Notes under the pieces: model-generated
The model's database searches: none
What the model was told of the DNA's origin: nothing
Seen by the model: only the letters and a program-made list of their open reading frames with translations
Shown: one piece after another, positions 1 to 11,224 of the stretch
Position numbering within the stretch: the first letter of the stretch is position 1
Layout: every line of letters begins with the position of its first letter
NCBI GenBank assembly: GCA_001662425.1
Contig: BDDC01000636.1
Span: 1-42,327, forward strand
Direction of reading: 5' to 3'
Origin: Chlamydomonas sphaeroides
Lineage: Eukaryota; Chlorophyta; Chlorophyceae; Chlamydomonadales; Chlamydomonadaceae
Length of the DNA stretch: 42,327 nucleotides
Position numbers and translations under genes: made by a program

Positions 1-75
1 GGGGGCGGCGGCGGGGGCGGCGGCGGCTGGGGCGGGGGCGGGGGCGGGGGCGGCGGCGGCGGGGGCGGGGGCGGC
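1..75. repeat. G/C-only (GGGGGC/GGCGGC)n microsatellite at left edge
   Basis: Runs of GGGGGC and GGC make up the first 75 bases. Read on the minus strand they encode Ala/Pro codons in frame with the proposed last visible exon of the M16 gene, so they may be coding. An assembly stopping here is expected for such sequence. Confidence 0.85.
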
Positions 76-2977
76 AGGGACCTGCTCGCCCCCTGCACCC
101 GCAGGCGCAGCCGCGGCCGCGCCGGCTGCGTCGTCAGGCTCGGGCTGCGCCTGGAGGCGGAGGGGCGCGTGGGGGGCAGAGGGGCGCCCGATTTGCGGCA
201 CCTGACAACAGCGCAGCTGGCATGGGGGCCCCTCTACTTGTAGTAGCTCGGGTGACCCCTAGCTTCGCAAGGGGCTTAGCCTGGCTCGCCGCGAGCCAGC
301 GCCCCGGCTGTTGCCTGTCCCGCCTCCCGCTTCGCTCGCGTGCGGCCAGGCCAGCCCGCTGCAGCCTGCTCGTGCAGCCCGCTGCAGCCACCCGTTCCGC
401 ACAATCAGCGGGCCGCTGCCAGCCGTGTCTAACGGCAGCCCTCCCTTATTGCCCCCCCCCCGCAATTTACTGTATCCCGCGCGGCCGAGCCGCGCTCTCG
501 GTGATGGCACCAAGGGCATCCGTCGCCAGGGCCCGTGGAGTGGCTATGTCTCTTCGCTTCTGCTGCTTCGCATGTGTGAGGCCCTATGTCAACCCTGGTC
601 CAGTGCCGCCAGTCGTCAGCTCGAGACAGTGAGGGGCAGTCCCCGGAGTACAGAATAGGTGCTTAATGCCGGAGGAGCGTAGCGACGGAGCCGCATAACG
701 GTATCGGGGGCCGCTGCCCTCTCGTCAGGCATTTTGCCGAACTCGGAGCCAGCACGCCGCAGTGCTGGTCGATCACTGATGCCCCCCGGCCCGGCCCCCA
801 GCACTGGCCCGAAGGCAATCCCACCGCCCCCACACGCAGCCGCCCTCACCCGCACTCCCGCGAAGGAGGCCGCCACCCAGGCCGCCAGCTGCTGCGGCGG
901 CTGGGGGCCCACCACACAGCCCGCCAGCGCCCCCGCCAGGTAGCGCCGCCGCCAGAAGGCGGACAGCGCGGACGGCACGTCCACGCCGGCGGCCGCGGGG
1001 CCGTCGCGCAGTGTGGTGATGTTGCCTGGCGGCGCAGCAGGGCGGGGCAGGGAAGGGATAGGAATGGAAGGAAGGCACCGGCGCAGGGTGGGCGGTGCGA
1101 GCCCAGGGCCGGGAAGGAGGGTGAGCCTGATGACGCACCAGGCCAGCCGCGCCACGCTACACAAGCGTTATGGATGGCATTGTACCGTATATGTTGCACT
1201 TCGTCGGTGCCTTGAGCAAGCGCGCATGCCCGCACATCAACCGAAGCCGGGCCCGCCACATCCCTTGCGGGGCTGTACGAAGACGTCTCAAAGAAGGGCC
1301 ATGGTTCCACCTTGCTCAACCAAAGCCAGTCTTGGCGCACGCGCAACTCACCCGTGCTGAACTTGCCCAGCAGGCCGCCCGCCGCCGAGCGCCGCAGCTG
1401 CAGCAGCTTGCGCGCGTCCGAGTTGGTGTTGCGGCTGTACTCGGCCTGCACGTTCTCTGCCTGCGAGTGTGTGAGAAGCGCGTGCAGCCCAGTCGACGGT
1501 CCTAGAGGATGGACGGGTGGGCTGTCTGGTCAACTCCCCAGACAGGCACAGGCGCACGCGTGCACACTGTTCGACATGTGTACGGCACGTGTACGGCAGC
1601 CGCGTCCGTACCTCCTTGAGAATGGCCTCGCGGTCCAGGAGCTGCGGGGAGCGGGGGGGCGTGCCCGGGGGAAACGGAGCTGTGTACGTGTGTGGAGGGG
1701 CCCGCTGGACCCAGCACAAGGCCTCAGGTGCGGCCCACAGGCCCGGAGGACCTGCTGTGCCGTATGCCTGCCGTACAAGGAGTGCATGCTGCTGCCGTAC
1801 ACACCGGGTCGATGAAGAAGCGCGCCATGCGGTCCAGCGCGCCGGGCAGCGCGGCGGCAGCCACCGTGAAGTGGTACGACGTGTGCACCATGCCTGCGGC
1901 ACGGTGTGCGGTACGGCAGCCGGCTCGGTCGCTGTACGGCGGCAGGACCGTCACGTGTTCGCATACGTGGTCATCAACGCACCCGTGGACGCATTGGAGG
2001 TGCCGCCGTGCTGTGACCTGCGGACGGCCCCAGGGCGCCGAGTCGGGCACTGGCGGACGTACCGATGTACCGGTACGTGACTGCGGTTGCAAGCATGCCG
2101 TACTCACAGATAGTACTTGTAGTCCTTGTCATCGGGGTAGCGTCCACTGCCCTGCGCGGCGCGCGAACGTGGGCGGCAGACGGAGGTAGGCGCGCGGGCG
2201 ATGTTTGAACACACAGAACGCGGATGGCCGGTGCCTCGCCCTGCGTGGCCCCGCATAGCAGCGCCGGCCCACTGCGCCGTGACCTGCCAAGCACGCCACG
2301 TACGTATGCCGCACGTGCTACTCTATGCGGTGACGTGGCAACGCAGCCGTGCAGCAGCTGCCGGCAGCTGCCGTCCGCACCAGATGCACGGCGTGCTCCA
2401 GCCAGTGCGCGAAGCCGGGCACGTCCGGAGGGTCGTCGAAGTAGCCGGCCTAGGGAGTGGGGCCGAGGGCGGGGGCCTGGTGAGAGGCAGCACGGGCTCC
2501 AGGGTATAGGCAGGTCCGGGTAGGTCAAGGCGGGGCGTGGGGCCATCGGGGGCGGTGGGGCGCTACGCTGGGGTGGCTCCCGCGGAGGAGGACAGGGGGA
2601 CGGTGGGATGTACCGTTGGAGCATCGCGATGTAGATTGCATTGCGGGGAGCCCTGGGCGGCTTGGTTGCTTCGCTGGGTTGCCTGGGTGGCTGATGTGCT
2701 GGGCTGCGCGCAGCCGGGGGTTGAGCTGGCGTGGTGAGCTCGCGCCCCCGGGGGGAGTGCTTACTTGCAGGTTGCAGCAGCAGGCCGCGAAGACCGCCTC
2801 GGGGTCCGACACCAGCAGGAAGCTTGGCCCCGCTGGGCCAACACGAAGGTACTGGTAGCTGCGCCGGTCGGCGACAGGCTTGCGGACGGGCAGCAGCGCG
2901 GCGCCCGGAGGTGCGGATGGCGCCGTGTCGCTTGGGATGGTGGAAGCGGCCGTCGCTGATTGTGGGGGAGGCGTCAT
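1..2977 (-). CDS. M16 zinc metallopeptidase, insulysin/nardilysin type, N-terminal part (3'-truncated by window edge)
   Basis: Exons on the minus strand: 2977-2765, 2449-2381, 2151-2108, 2017-1983, 1893-1805, 1641-1612, 1460-1352, 1025-850 and probably 150-1. The first eight have GT-AG borders and phases that join exactly. The joined protein follows the insulin-degrading enzyme/nardilysin core: LLVSDPEA, then GYFDDPPDVPGFAHWLEH, GSGRYPDDKDYKYYL, HGGTSNAST, ALPGALDRMARFFIDP, LLDREAILKE and the GVDV...RRRYLAG region. The zinc signature is complete: HWLEH at residues 86-90, then Glu 77 residues later (E167), matching the family's HxxEH-x76-E spacing, with a second Glu (E160) before it. An active Zn protease is therefore inferred. 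SNAST resembles nardilysin more than insulysin. Exon 9 (Ala/Pro-rich, open, merging into the terminal repeat) is less certain. The start is the ATG at 2977; no presequence is evident. The remaining two thirds of a usual ~1000-residue M16 protein lie outside the window. Confidence 0.82.
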
Positions 2978-3360
2978 GTCGCGTGTTGCGTCTACATGAG
3001 CAGGTAGCGTTGATGTTTCAGAAGCGATGGATGCTTTCGGAGGGCAGCAGTGCGGTGGCCCGGGGCCCGGCGAGCGCGGGCTGCTGAGATGTTGCGGGCC
3101 GGTGCGCGCGAGGGTCTGACGAGTGGCGCGATGTAAAGAAGGGTGGAGTAGCATGTCGTTTTGGCAATGCGGTCTTAATCGGACACCAACCCTACCTAGT
3201 CAGCGTGCCCCAAACCCTCAGGCCGACTTTCCCCGCCCTCTGCCTCCCCCCCACCCGAGATCCCCACAGACGAGGGTAGTAACCTGCTGTTCTTGTCGAC
3301 ACCTTAACCTTGGTTCATGTGTGCAAGTGGAAACGGATGCAGTATCTGGCGAGCTGCGCT

Positions 3361-3795
3361 GCTCATATATCCAAGCCACAAGTTGAGATATTTGGGCCTT
3401 GCCGTACAGCGAGCCAAGTCGTGGCAACTCTGCGTCCAGCGCTCTAAGCCAACGACGCAATTAGCGCTGCGCTGCGCTGTGCTTGGAAATGCTCTCTCTC
3501 GGGTGCCGTACAACAGCGCGAGGCATTTCCGCGGTCAAGCGCTGTCGCCATGCAACACTCCCCAGCTCACCACACGCGGACCGCTTGTTGCAATCACAAG
3601 AAACGCAATTTGTACAAGCCACCCAGCACGACCCAGCCCAGACTCGCCTGGAATCGCACGCCTGGCTCCAGGAGTGGCCCCTGCTTGGCAGGCGCCTGCA
3701 CGTGCGGCGCGCTGATGCACCGCCGGCCCTCCACAACATCCCCAGCAGCCAGCCTTCACCACTCGGGAGAGAGCGCGAGGGCACCCGTGCTGCCA
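3361..3795 (+). repeat. Leader duplication, copy 1 (start codon lost)
   Basis: This segment matches 5185-5625 in order and orientation. Shared blocks are a CATAT...AAGCCACA..TTGAGATA stretch, TTGGGCCTTGCCGTACAG, GTGCCGTACAACAGCGCGAG, CCGCTTGTT and AGCCACCCAGC, ending with a CGGGAGAGAGCGCG-type block. In copy 2 this block lies just upstream of the RING-gene ATG; here the ATG position reads GTGCTG and similarity ends near 3800. I see no RING exon following. The 2978-3360 stretch before it is the presumed 5' flank of the divergent M16 gene. Confidence 0.75.
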
Positions 3796-4299
3796 CGCAG
3801 GCGTAAGAGTGTTCCAAACAACGCCACGCCCCCTGCCTGCCTCACACGCATTGTCAAGGTCGAAGGCAGGAAGCCCGAAGGGGCGACGGACCAGGCCGGC
3901 TCTCTAGGCCGTGAGAGGCGTGCGGCAGGACCCAGCCCGGCCCTACCCAGCCAACTAAGCCAAGGCCCAAGGCACGGACGAGCCGCCCTGTATGACATGG
4001 AGGGAGCCGAGCACGGCAGGAAGTCCTCCCCGGAGTCAGGGCCTGCACTAGGGGCCGTCCCTACGCAAGGCATGGCCCTCGAATATCAGTGCGACGCCGT
4101 ACGAATCGCCAAGTTTAAAGACACAAGGCACGGTGGAGCCCGGGCAGCCTATAGTAGGCCGGTGGGAGCCGCTAGGACCAGGGGGAGGCGCAGGCGGCGG
4201 CGGATGCGTAGTCAAGAGCCTGTGTCAGGCTGTTGTCTGCGGAAGGCTGCTGAGGGTGCGGCGGGGCGTGTGGAGGCAGGGTCGGGGAGTGGAGGGAAG

Positions 4300-4656
4300 T
4301 CAGGGACGGACACCAAGCTCATGACCAACGCATTCCCTTCGGGCCGCGGGCAAGCCTCGTAACGGGCAGGCCCCCGGTCCCCGGCCGCGAGCAATGTCGT
4401 CAGCCGCTTGCGCGGCCAGGGCCTCGACCGCGGCGCAAGCTCCCGCCGCGCGGCGTCGCCATGCTTGGGTCGCGTCGCGTGGCCCGCAGCCGCATGCGCC
4501 ACTCGACCCTCCGGCCGGCTTCAAGTGCCACACGTCTGCACGGGGCACAGAACGCGGCGGGCGCCGCTGGCGGCTCTGCCTGCCCTGCTTGGCGACGCAG
4601 GCCACGCGTCCGCACGGGCGAGTGCGTAGGAGGGAGCGCTTGCCGGCCTTGCCCAT
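4300..4656 (-). CDS. Hypothetical ORF, 118 aa, unrecognised
   Basis: An ATG-started minus-strand frame (MGKAGKRSLLRTRP...) of 118 codons with mostly G/C third positions. A CTCCAG acceptor-like site directly precedes the ATG. A second basic stretch upstream on the same strand around 4730-4830 (SARSRIRGRAGG, VWQVWRTLRRR) could be another exon, but I could not find a convincing donor. There is no family motif I recognise. Long chance frames are common in this GC-rich DNA, so it may not be a gene. The rest of 3800-5185 shows nothing else I can support. Confidence 0.18.
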   Translation of the reverse strand: MGKAGKRSLLRTRPCGRVACVAKQGRQSRQRRPPRSVPRADVWHLKPAGGSSGACGCGPRDATQAWRRRAAGACAAVEALAAQAADDIARGRGPGACPLRGLPAARRECVGHELGVRP

Positions 4657-5184
4657 CCTGGAGGGGGTGAGCTGATGGGAAGGGGGACTGGGCACCAGGC
4701 CTTGTAGGCTGTGGTCCCTGCGTCCTGCTCCCTATACAGGCTGATGAACACACGGCGACGCAGGGTTCGCCACACCTGCCACACGCCCCCGGCGCGGCCA
4801 CGGATGCGGCTGCGCGCGCTGACTGGAGCCCACCAGGCCAGGCTGCCCAAAGGCCTCGCAAGCTGAGGGTTCTACAATGAAAGCAGAAGGCTCAGCAGGC
4901 AACCTCACCTCTCCTCTGGTCGTCTCAGGTCGACGCGCGCCCGTGTTACAGGCCATATGGTGCACTGGCGACGCAGCCGTTTGCGGGGGCAGAAGCGAAA
5001 TGTCTCGGAAGGGGCGCGAGCCTCGCACAGGGGCGCGCGAGGAAGTGAGAACCTCCTGTTCAGCGTGACACGTCAACATCGGCTCACGGTCGGCTTTCGT
5101 GCAAGTGGTGTACAAGCTACGCCCCGTTTGCTTCGCGGATGCCGCCAAGGCGAGGTTGCGGGCAGTGCTGCCCGACGCGAGCGC

Positions 5185-5625
5185 GCTCACATATCAAGCC
5201 ACAATTGAGATACTTGGGCCTTGCCGTACAGTGGGCCATTACAGTGGTGAACTCCGCGTCCTGCACGGGCTATGTTATAGCCAGTGATTCAATCAGCGCA
5301 GCGCAATGCGTTGCGCTATGCTTGTGAGAATACTATCTTGGAGTGCCGTACAACAGCGCGAGGCATTTTCCGCGGCCAAGCGACCGTTGCCATAGGCTAC
5401 TCTCACGCAACACACCCCAGTTTCACCCTACGCACACCGCTTGTTTCAGACACAAGATACGCAAGCACCACGAGCCACCCAGCCCAGAATCGCGCACCTG
5501 CACTTGGCACACTCCCTTGCATTCGGCCGCCGCTGCCTTGCCTGCCCACCGCAACCGCTTTACGAGCCGACATTGACCGCTCTGGAGAGGGCGCGCGGGC
5601 GCCCAGGATGCCGGGCGCAGGGAGC
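5185..5625 (+). repeat. Leader duplication, copy 2: probable promoter/5' UTR of the RING gene
   Basis: Direct repeat of 3361-3795, offset by about 1.82 kb. It ends at the RING-gene start codon (5608), so it most likely holds that gene's core promoter and 5' UTR. The most conserved block, GTGCCGTACAACAGCGCGAG near 5343, is a candidate for the transcription start region. That role is inferred from position only. Confidence 0.65.
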
Positions 5626-8436
5626 GACGCCGAGGACGCAAGCAGCTGCGAAATGAGCGCTCCGCCTCGCTCAGCGTCCCCTAAGTGGAGCGCTTGTGAT
5701 TTCCAGTGCTCGATATGCTACGAACTGTTGCTGGACCCCGTTGTTGGTAAGCGGACCTGGAGCGCAAGAGCGATTCGCCTGGAAAGCTCCGCGCGCGCGC
5801 TGGCCAGGCGCTCCCGTGCTACTGGGCAATTTAGCGGCCCTGAAGTCTGAGAGCTTCCCGGCGCTGTTGCCGCGGGCCGTCGGTTAGCAGCGTTCTGGGG
5901 CCAACGCGGTACTGGGGCTAACGCCAGCCGCTTGCTGCGGATGCTGCTCGCAGGCAGTTGTGGGCATGACTTCTGCAAAAGCTGCATCGAGAGCTGGCAG
6001 CTCGAGGGACATCGGCAGAGCGAGGGTCATTCGTCGTGCCCAATTTGCCGAGCAGTCCTCCTGCCGTCTTCCGGACAGTCATTTGGTGAGCGCTGTAAAT
6101 CAACAGCATATCGCGCATGAAAATTTCGCCGTTTTCTCGTGTGTGCACCTCCGACACGTGCGGAAGTCTTCGAAGTGCGCCTTGTGACGCGGCTTTGCCT
6201 CACCCCCGGCCCCCACCCCACCCCCGACCCCCTTTTCGCCAGGCGTCTGCATCCGCTTGAGGGAGACTATCGAGAAGCTGTTCCCGGAGCAGGTGGCCGC
6301 GCGCCGGCGGCAGGCTGCGGAGGCGGAGGCCAGCCGCAAACGCCGAGGTGCGCCATACAGGTCCCCTCCCATGTCCGGCACGCGCCGGATCTGGTCCTCG
6401 CCTCCGACCACTCTGCTGCGAATCCCACCTGCCGCTGAGGTCGCAAGTGACCGCCATGCTCCGCGTCGGCGCGCTGCGGGGGGCCAGACCAACCGTTTCT
6501 CCTCCACACCCGAGCCATCCCCGAACGCGCTTCCCAGAACAGACCCCCCCCCCGCCATTTCACCCGCCACGCAGGCGAGCGCTGCCCCTCGGGCTTACCC
6601 CAGTCCTCGGCCTCCCCCAGCGCGGCCTCGGCCGACTCCGACGGCTTCGACAGCACATCCGACCCCGAGGCCTCCAGCCGGGGCGGCACGCCGCTCTCGC
6701 CCTCGCCGCAGCCGCCCGCCGGCGGTCGGCGCCCCGCCGAGGCGCCGGGTCCCCCGCATGGCGACTCTGTCTCGAGCCCGCTCACGCACGCCGCGCTCAT
6801 GAACCTGGACCTGGACGTCCTCAGCCGAGCGGCGGAGCAGTACCGCGAGCTGTCCATGCTGGTCTCGGCCATCACGTCCGTGCCGGCGCCGCCGCCGGCG
6901 GTGGTGCAGGCCTTCTCGGCGACCGCGGAGGGCATGGCGGACCACGCCTCATCGCGCGCCGGCGCCGCCGGCTCGGCTGCACCGCTGCCGCCGGCGCAGG
7001 CCGCCGAGCTCGCGCGCCTCTTCCTGTGCTCCGGAAGCGCGCTGACTGCCACCGCGGCGGCGCAGCAGGGCCCGTATCTCAGCTCCGCGCTGCCGTACAG
7101 TGCCATGCCGTACTCCCCCCCGTACAATGCGTACGGCGGCTACGGCGGCACAGCCGACGTCGCGGCGGCCGTGGCCTCCATGTCGGGCGCTGACGCCGCC
7201 ACGTCGGCGAGCATCGCCGCCAACATGGCTTGCTCTTCCGCCGCCAGCTCAGGCATCGGCGGCGGCCCGGCGTCGCTGAGCAGCGGCGGCGGCGGCGCTG
7301 CCAGCGGCGGCTTCCTCGAGGCCGCGCTGACGCTCCTAACCTCGGCCGCCGCTACCTCAACCGCCGCCGGTGAGCTGCGCACGCTGGTCTCGTCGCTGCA
7401 CAGCCAGCAGGCGTCGACGCCGGCGGCGGCATCGCCTGCTCAGACCGCGGCCTCCGAGGCCGCCGGCGACGCGCTGCGGCGGTCCGCCACTACGGTGCAG
7501 CAGCTGACGGCGGAGGCGGCCGCCCTGAGCAGCGTGCTGCGCGCGCAGCACGCGCAGCAGCTGGCTGCGCACATGGCGGCGGCCCAGCACGCGCAGCACG
7601 CCGCGGCAGCGCAGGCGCAGTACCGCTACCTGCTGGCGTCGGCGGCCGCCACGCAGCAGGCTCAGCAGCAGCAGGCCCAGCAGCAGGTCATGCAGCAGCA
7701 CGCAGCGACAACCTGGAGCGGCCAGCCCGCACCCGTGGTGTACTACCCTCCACCGCACGCTGGCTTTCCGTACAACCCGTACACCATGGTCGGCGCCATC
7801 GGCTCTGGCCCCGCTGCGCCTGCGCCGCCGCCACCGCAGCTGCAGTCGCAGCTGCCGTCACAGCCCCTGCTCGGCAACCCCGCTTCCCCTGCTGCTGCGG
7901 CAGCGGCCGCCGTTGCGCCATCGCCTTTCGTCAGCGCGAGCGTGCTCGCCGTTGCCGTCGCCGGTGGGGCCGTAGCGGCGATGCCGTCCAGCCTGACGCC
8001 GAGCAGCAGCGCCAGCGGCATTGCCAGTGACAGCTCCGTCACCGAGATGGCATGGACGCCGGCGTCGGCGACGACGAGCGGCGCCGGCGGCGCCGTCACC
8101 GTCGACCGCTCCCTGTCGGCGGCGCTTGGCGGCGGCATGTCGGGTTCGTGGGAAGGGGTCGGCAGCCGCGTCAGCGGTGGCGGCCCTTCGGCGCCGCCGT
8201 CACCAGGCTTCTGCTTCCCGGTGGGCCTGCCGCTGGCACGGCCGTCGGGTGGCCGGTCCGCCGGCTCCGTTGGCACGGGTGCAGGGTCGCTGCCGTCGGG
8301 CTCGCGAGGGCTTGGCGGCGCTGGCGGCGCCGCCGTCGCCACGGTCTCAATCCCCGCGGTGCTCGCGTCGCTGGCTGGCGGTGCCGCTGGCACAACGGCA
8401 CAGGGCGTGCGCGGCCCGGCGGACGCCATGGTCTAG
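5608..8436 (+). CDS. RING-finger (C3HC4) protein with long low-complexity tail; putative E3 ubiquitin ligase
   Basis: Exons 5608-5746, 5954-6085, 6243-6347 and 6575-8436, all GT-AG, joining in frame to 745 aa. Residues 34-78 form a complete C3HC4 RING: C34, C37, C49, H51, C54, C57, C75, C78 (CSICYELLLDP, SCGHDFCKSC, CPICR). A helix follows (CIRLRETIEKLFPEQVAARR, then AAEAEASRKRR), which commonly follows RING domains in plant and algal proteins. From about residue 115 the protein is disordered: Ser/Pro-rich, then Tyr/Pro-rich (LPYSAMPYSPPY), then Ala/Gln/His-rich (about 445-505, with a QQAQQQQAQQQ run), then Gly/Ser/Ala-rich to the TAG. Ubiquitin transfer is inferred from the RING; the substrate is unknown. 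The start is the first ATG after the duplicated leader. Confidence 0.85.
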
Positions 8437-11224
8437 CGGCGCCGCTGGCGTCGAGTACCACCGAGCGCGAGGTGCTACTGCAGTGCCTTGAGGGCTTGCG
8501 CCCAGTGGTGCAGAGTCGGGCGTGCGGCGTGGCTGCGGCGAGAGGAGAGGAAGTGGACGAGGAGAGGGCCGGCGCGGAATTTCATGTCTTTAGTTGACGC
8601 TGGCGCTGGGGCTGAGATCGCAGTACGGAACTGTGGCTAGCCGCCGGGGCGTGGGCAGCATTGGGCCGATGTTGGCTACCTGCGAGCTGTCGTCTACCTA
8701 AGCGCGAGGCGAGAGCAAGAGAGGGTCGACACATGAGCGGCGAGAGGCAAAGAGGGTCAGCGCATGGAGGGGTGGGTTTGATTCGGGCCGGGAGAGATTG
8801 GATGGCGTCGCCAAGGATTTCAGACGCGGGGCGATTGAACGGACGCCGCTGGCTTTGGCAAGGATGCCCTGGGGTGCATTGCTGCATGCAGGGGTAAACG
8901 CTGTGTGGGCGGCCTGCACGGCACGCCGCCCATAGGCGCGAGGGCGGCCCGGTGGCATGCAGGCTCCCGAGCTTGTCGCTCCGTACTGTACCGTGTCGGG
9001 GGTTGTGAGGGTGTCCCCGCGAATGCGGAGACGCGAGCTGAGCGGCCCTTGCCCGCCATTGAGTGTGGCGGACGCAAGCGGTTTGTGTGCACGGCGCAGC
9101 AGCGGCGCGAAGCGGAGCGGGTGGCGAAGAGGAGCGGGTGGCGAGGGTCGGCGCCCGGCGGCGCGGGCGTTGCTCGAGGGTTGCGGCTGTTGTGTGTGGG
9201 AGAGGGTGGGTGCGGCTGTTGTGGGTGTGGGGAGCTCTGCGACGGAGCTTGGGGGCTTTGGATGATGCCGTGTGGGCACATTGGGCATGCAGTGTGGGCC
9301 ATTAGCTCTGGTTCGGTAGAGGACGCTTGGGGCTATGGCCGGTGGCCCGAGCGGGGGAGGAGCGGATGGCCGTGCCGGGGACGGCACGCGCTGCGCAGGC
9401 GCTTCCCCGGGGCCAGGACAGGAACATAGGTTTGCGTGGGAAACCTATCAGCACATTTCCGAGCGCCTAGTCGGCTCGCGGCGTCGGCCGCGTCATGTTG
9501 CGGCGGCCGGCGGCTGCGCCGCAAGCGGCGAGAGAAGGCGGAAAGGCACCCGTGGGCGTGCCACACATTTGATTCCCGGCGTTGGTGCGGCAGCTGACCC
9601 ATTTGATTATCCCCGGTCTGCCTCTCGGCAGGCCCCGGCGGCCGCGGGTTCCCGGACCCGTGTCTGTCGCCCTCAAGCTTGGAGCGGGCAGGGAGTGGTT
9701 TCCTGCTATGGTGGAGGGAGCGGCGGTTTTTGGGTTGCCAGGGCTACAGCGGTGCCGAGGTTGGCGTGTGTGAGGCAAGGCCGGTGCGGAGTTCCCCATG
9801 AGAGCAGTGGAGGAAGAGCACGCGGCGCGGCGGCCGCAGCCGGCGCTGTTGTGCGCCGGCGGCGACCGCGGACGTCCCGATTCTGATACTGACGCTATTT
9901 GATGGCGCAGGGCGAAGGGCGGCGTGGGCACGGCGGCCGGGCCCCAGCCGGCCGCCGCTGCGCGCCGCCTGCGGCGGCGCAAAGCCCCTATTTGATGGGC
10001 TGCTGCCGTGACTCAGAAAAGGCGCGCCAAGCTGTTGCGAGGTGACTGCCACAAAGCATAAAGACTGGGGCTGCATCCCACCCAGCATGGTGCGAGTGTG
10101 TGTGAGCGCGAGATGGGCTGGCGGCTGCCGGCCGCCATAGGGCTCGGCGGCACCGCCGCATCCGGGGCCAGACCACGCGAGTTGGCCGGCTGTAGTAGGC
10201 TGTGCGTGTGCGAGGCGGACAGTAGTATGAACTGTAGCGCGCGTGCAGCAAGGGTGGGCGCGGTGCAATGCGTTGCGTAGCGGTAGGCGGGATTGCTGGG
10301 GCGGTTCGCTTCCAGGCATAGGGGCTGCTGCGTAGGTGTGCCTGGTGCGGTGGCGGTGGCGTGCGCGGCTGTGGCTGCGGCCGTGGCGCATGGTGGGCTG
10401 CCCTGGAGCTTGGGCAGCGTGCTGGGCGTTGCGGCATTGTAATGAAAAACCACCAGGCCCACCCGCGCATCGACGTCAGGAGGCCTCCTGCTCGACGTTG
10501 CCTCGCGTCTGCTAGCGTCTGCCTCCCTCTGCCTTGCCCCTTGCGTATCACCTTTTCCACCTGGCGGGGTCATGCGGCCAGGGCAGGTGCGTACAGAGCC
10601 AGGGGTTGTACAGCATGGGGGTGCTAGTGAAAGCGGTGGAGAAGAGATGGGAAGCGGGTTGCTGAACTCCTCGCCCCTCCACCCTTCGCCAGCCTAGCAG
10701 GGGTTCGACGAAAGTTCGTGCCGAGCATAACCCCCTGCCAGCTGTTTCGTAGCCCGTACTCCAAGCTCCCACAGAGCACAGCATTTATTGTGCAATTGCA
10801 ACTGTGCGAAACGTACAGGGTTTCAGCGGGCCCGTCCAAGACGGCTCGCAACCGCTCTTTTGGCGAGCTGCGGCCTCGCACCTCCCCCACGCCCGCGTAG
10901 CTTCTCTGCTTACTGCTTTAGCACCCCAGCGTAGCGGCATCAAGTTTCCCAGTTCAACGACCAAAAGACATAAACCCTGGCTCTGGATTCTCCTCTCGGC
11001 ACCTGGACGCCTCAACTCGCACACCACGCGTCACAGCCCACTGCATTTGTATAACCTTGCGCTTGCTGGTACTTTTTGCATAGTTGCTCAAACGGGTGTT
11101 GCAAAACGAAAGCCCCAGCGCACAGGCCAAGCACCGAAGTTCGCTCGACCCGCATTCTAGTCAGCTGGTTGAATGCTCTGCTCCACGTGAGGCAACTAGC
11201 AAAGCGGCTGCGGTGTTGCCGGAG
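8437..11224. other. Gene-poor stretch between RING and MYB genes
   Basis: No frame here has recognisable motifs or a coherent exon chain. The minus-strand frames are long but Pro/Ala/Arg-rich and look like GC-driven chance. It holds a hairpin cluster and ATTTGAT repeats. The first plus-strand TGTAA (10439-10443) lies 2 kb after the RING stop, so either the RING transcript has a very long 3' UTR or it uses another signal. The last few hundred bases before 11225 are relatively AT-richer and probably contain the MYB promoter. Confidence 0.5.
9895..9998. repeat. Two GC hairpins between 11-bp direct repeats
   Basis: CTATTTGATGG occurs at 9895-9905 and again at 9988-9998. Between them lie two perfect inverted repeats: a 10-bp stem (9931-9940 with 9948-9957, 7-nt loop) and an 8-bp stem (9962-9969 with 9973-9980, 3-nt loop). 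The related motif CATTTGATT occurs at 9566-9574 and 9600-9608. It could be a small nonautonomous element or a structured 3' UTR part; no coding capacity. Confidence 0.55.

Noticed and set aside
1..75. Telomere
   Set aside because: Units are GGGGGC/GGCGGC, not the TTTTAGGG or TTTAGGG type used by green algae.
1805..2017. Loss of a zinc ligand in the M16 protease (MVHT where relatives have EHT)
   Set aside because: On counting, the third ligand is the Glu 77 residues after the HxxEH histidine, which is present; the EHT position is not the ligand.
3550..4362. 270-codon plus-strand open frame
   Set aside because: Its first part lies in the duplicated leader, which is noncoding in the second copy, and the rest has no recognisable feature.
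8698..9387. 229-codon minus-strand open frame downstream of the RING gene
   Set aside because: Low-complexity Pro/Arg/His composition without motif or splice partners; likely opposite strand of a 3' UTR.
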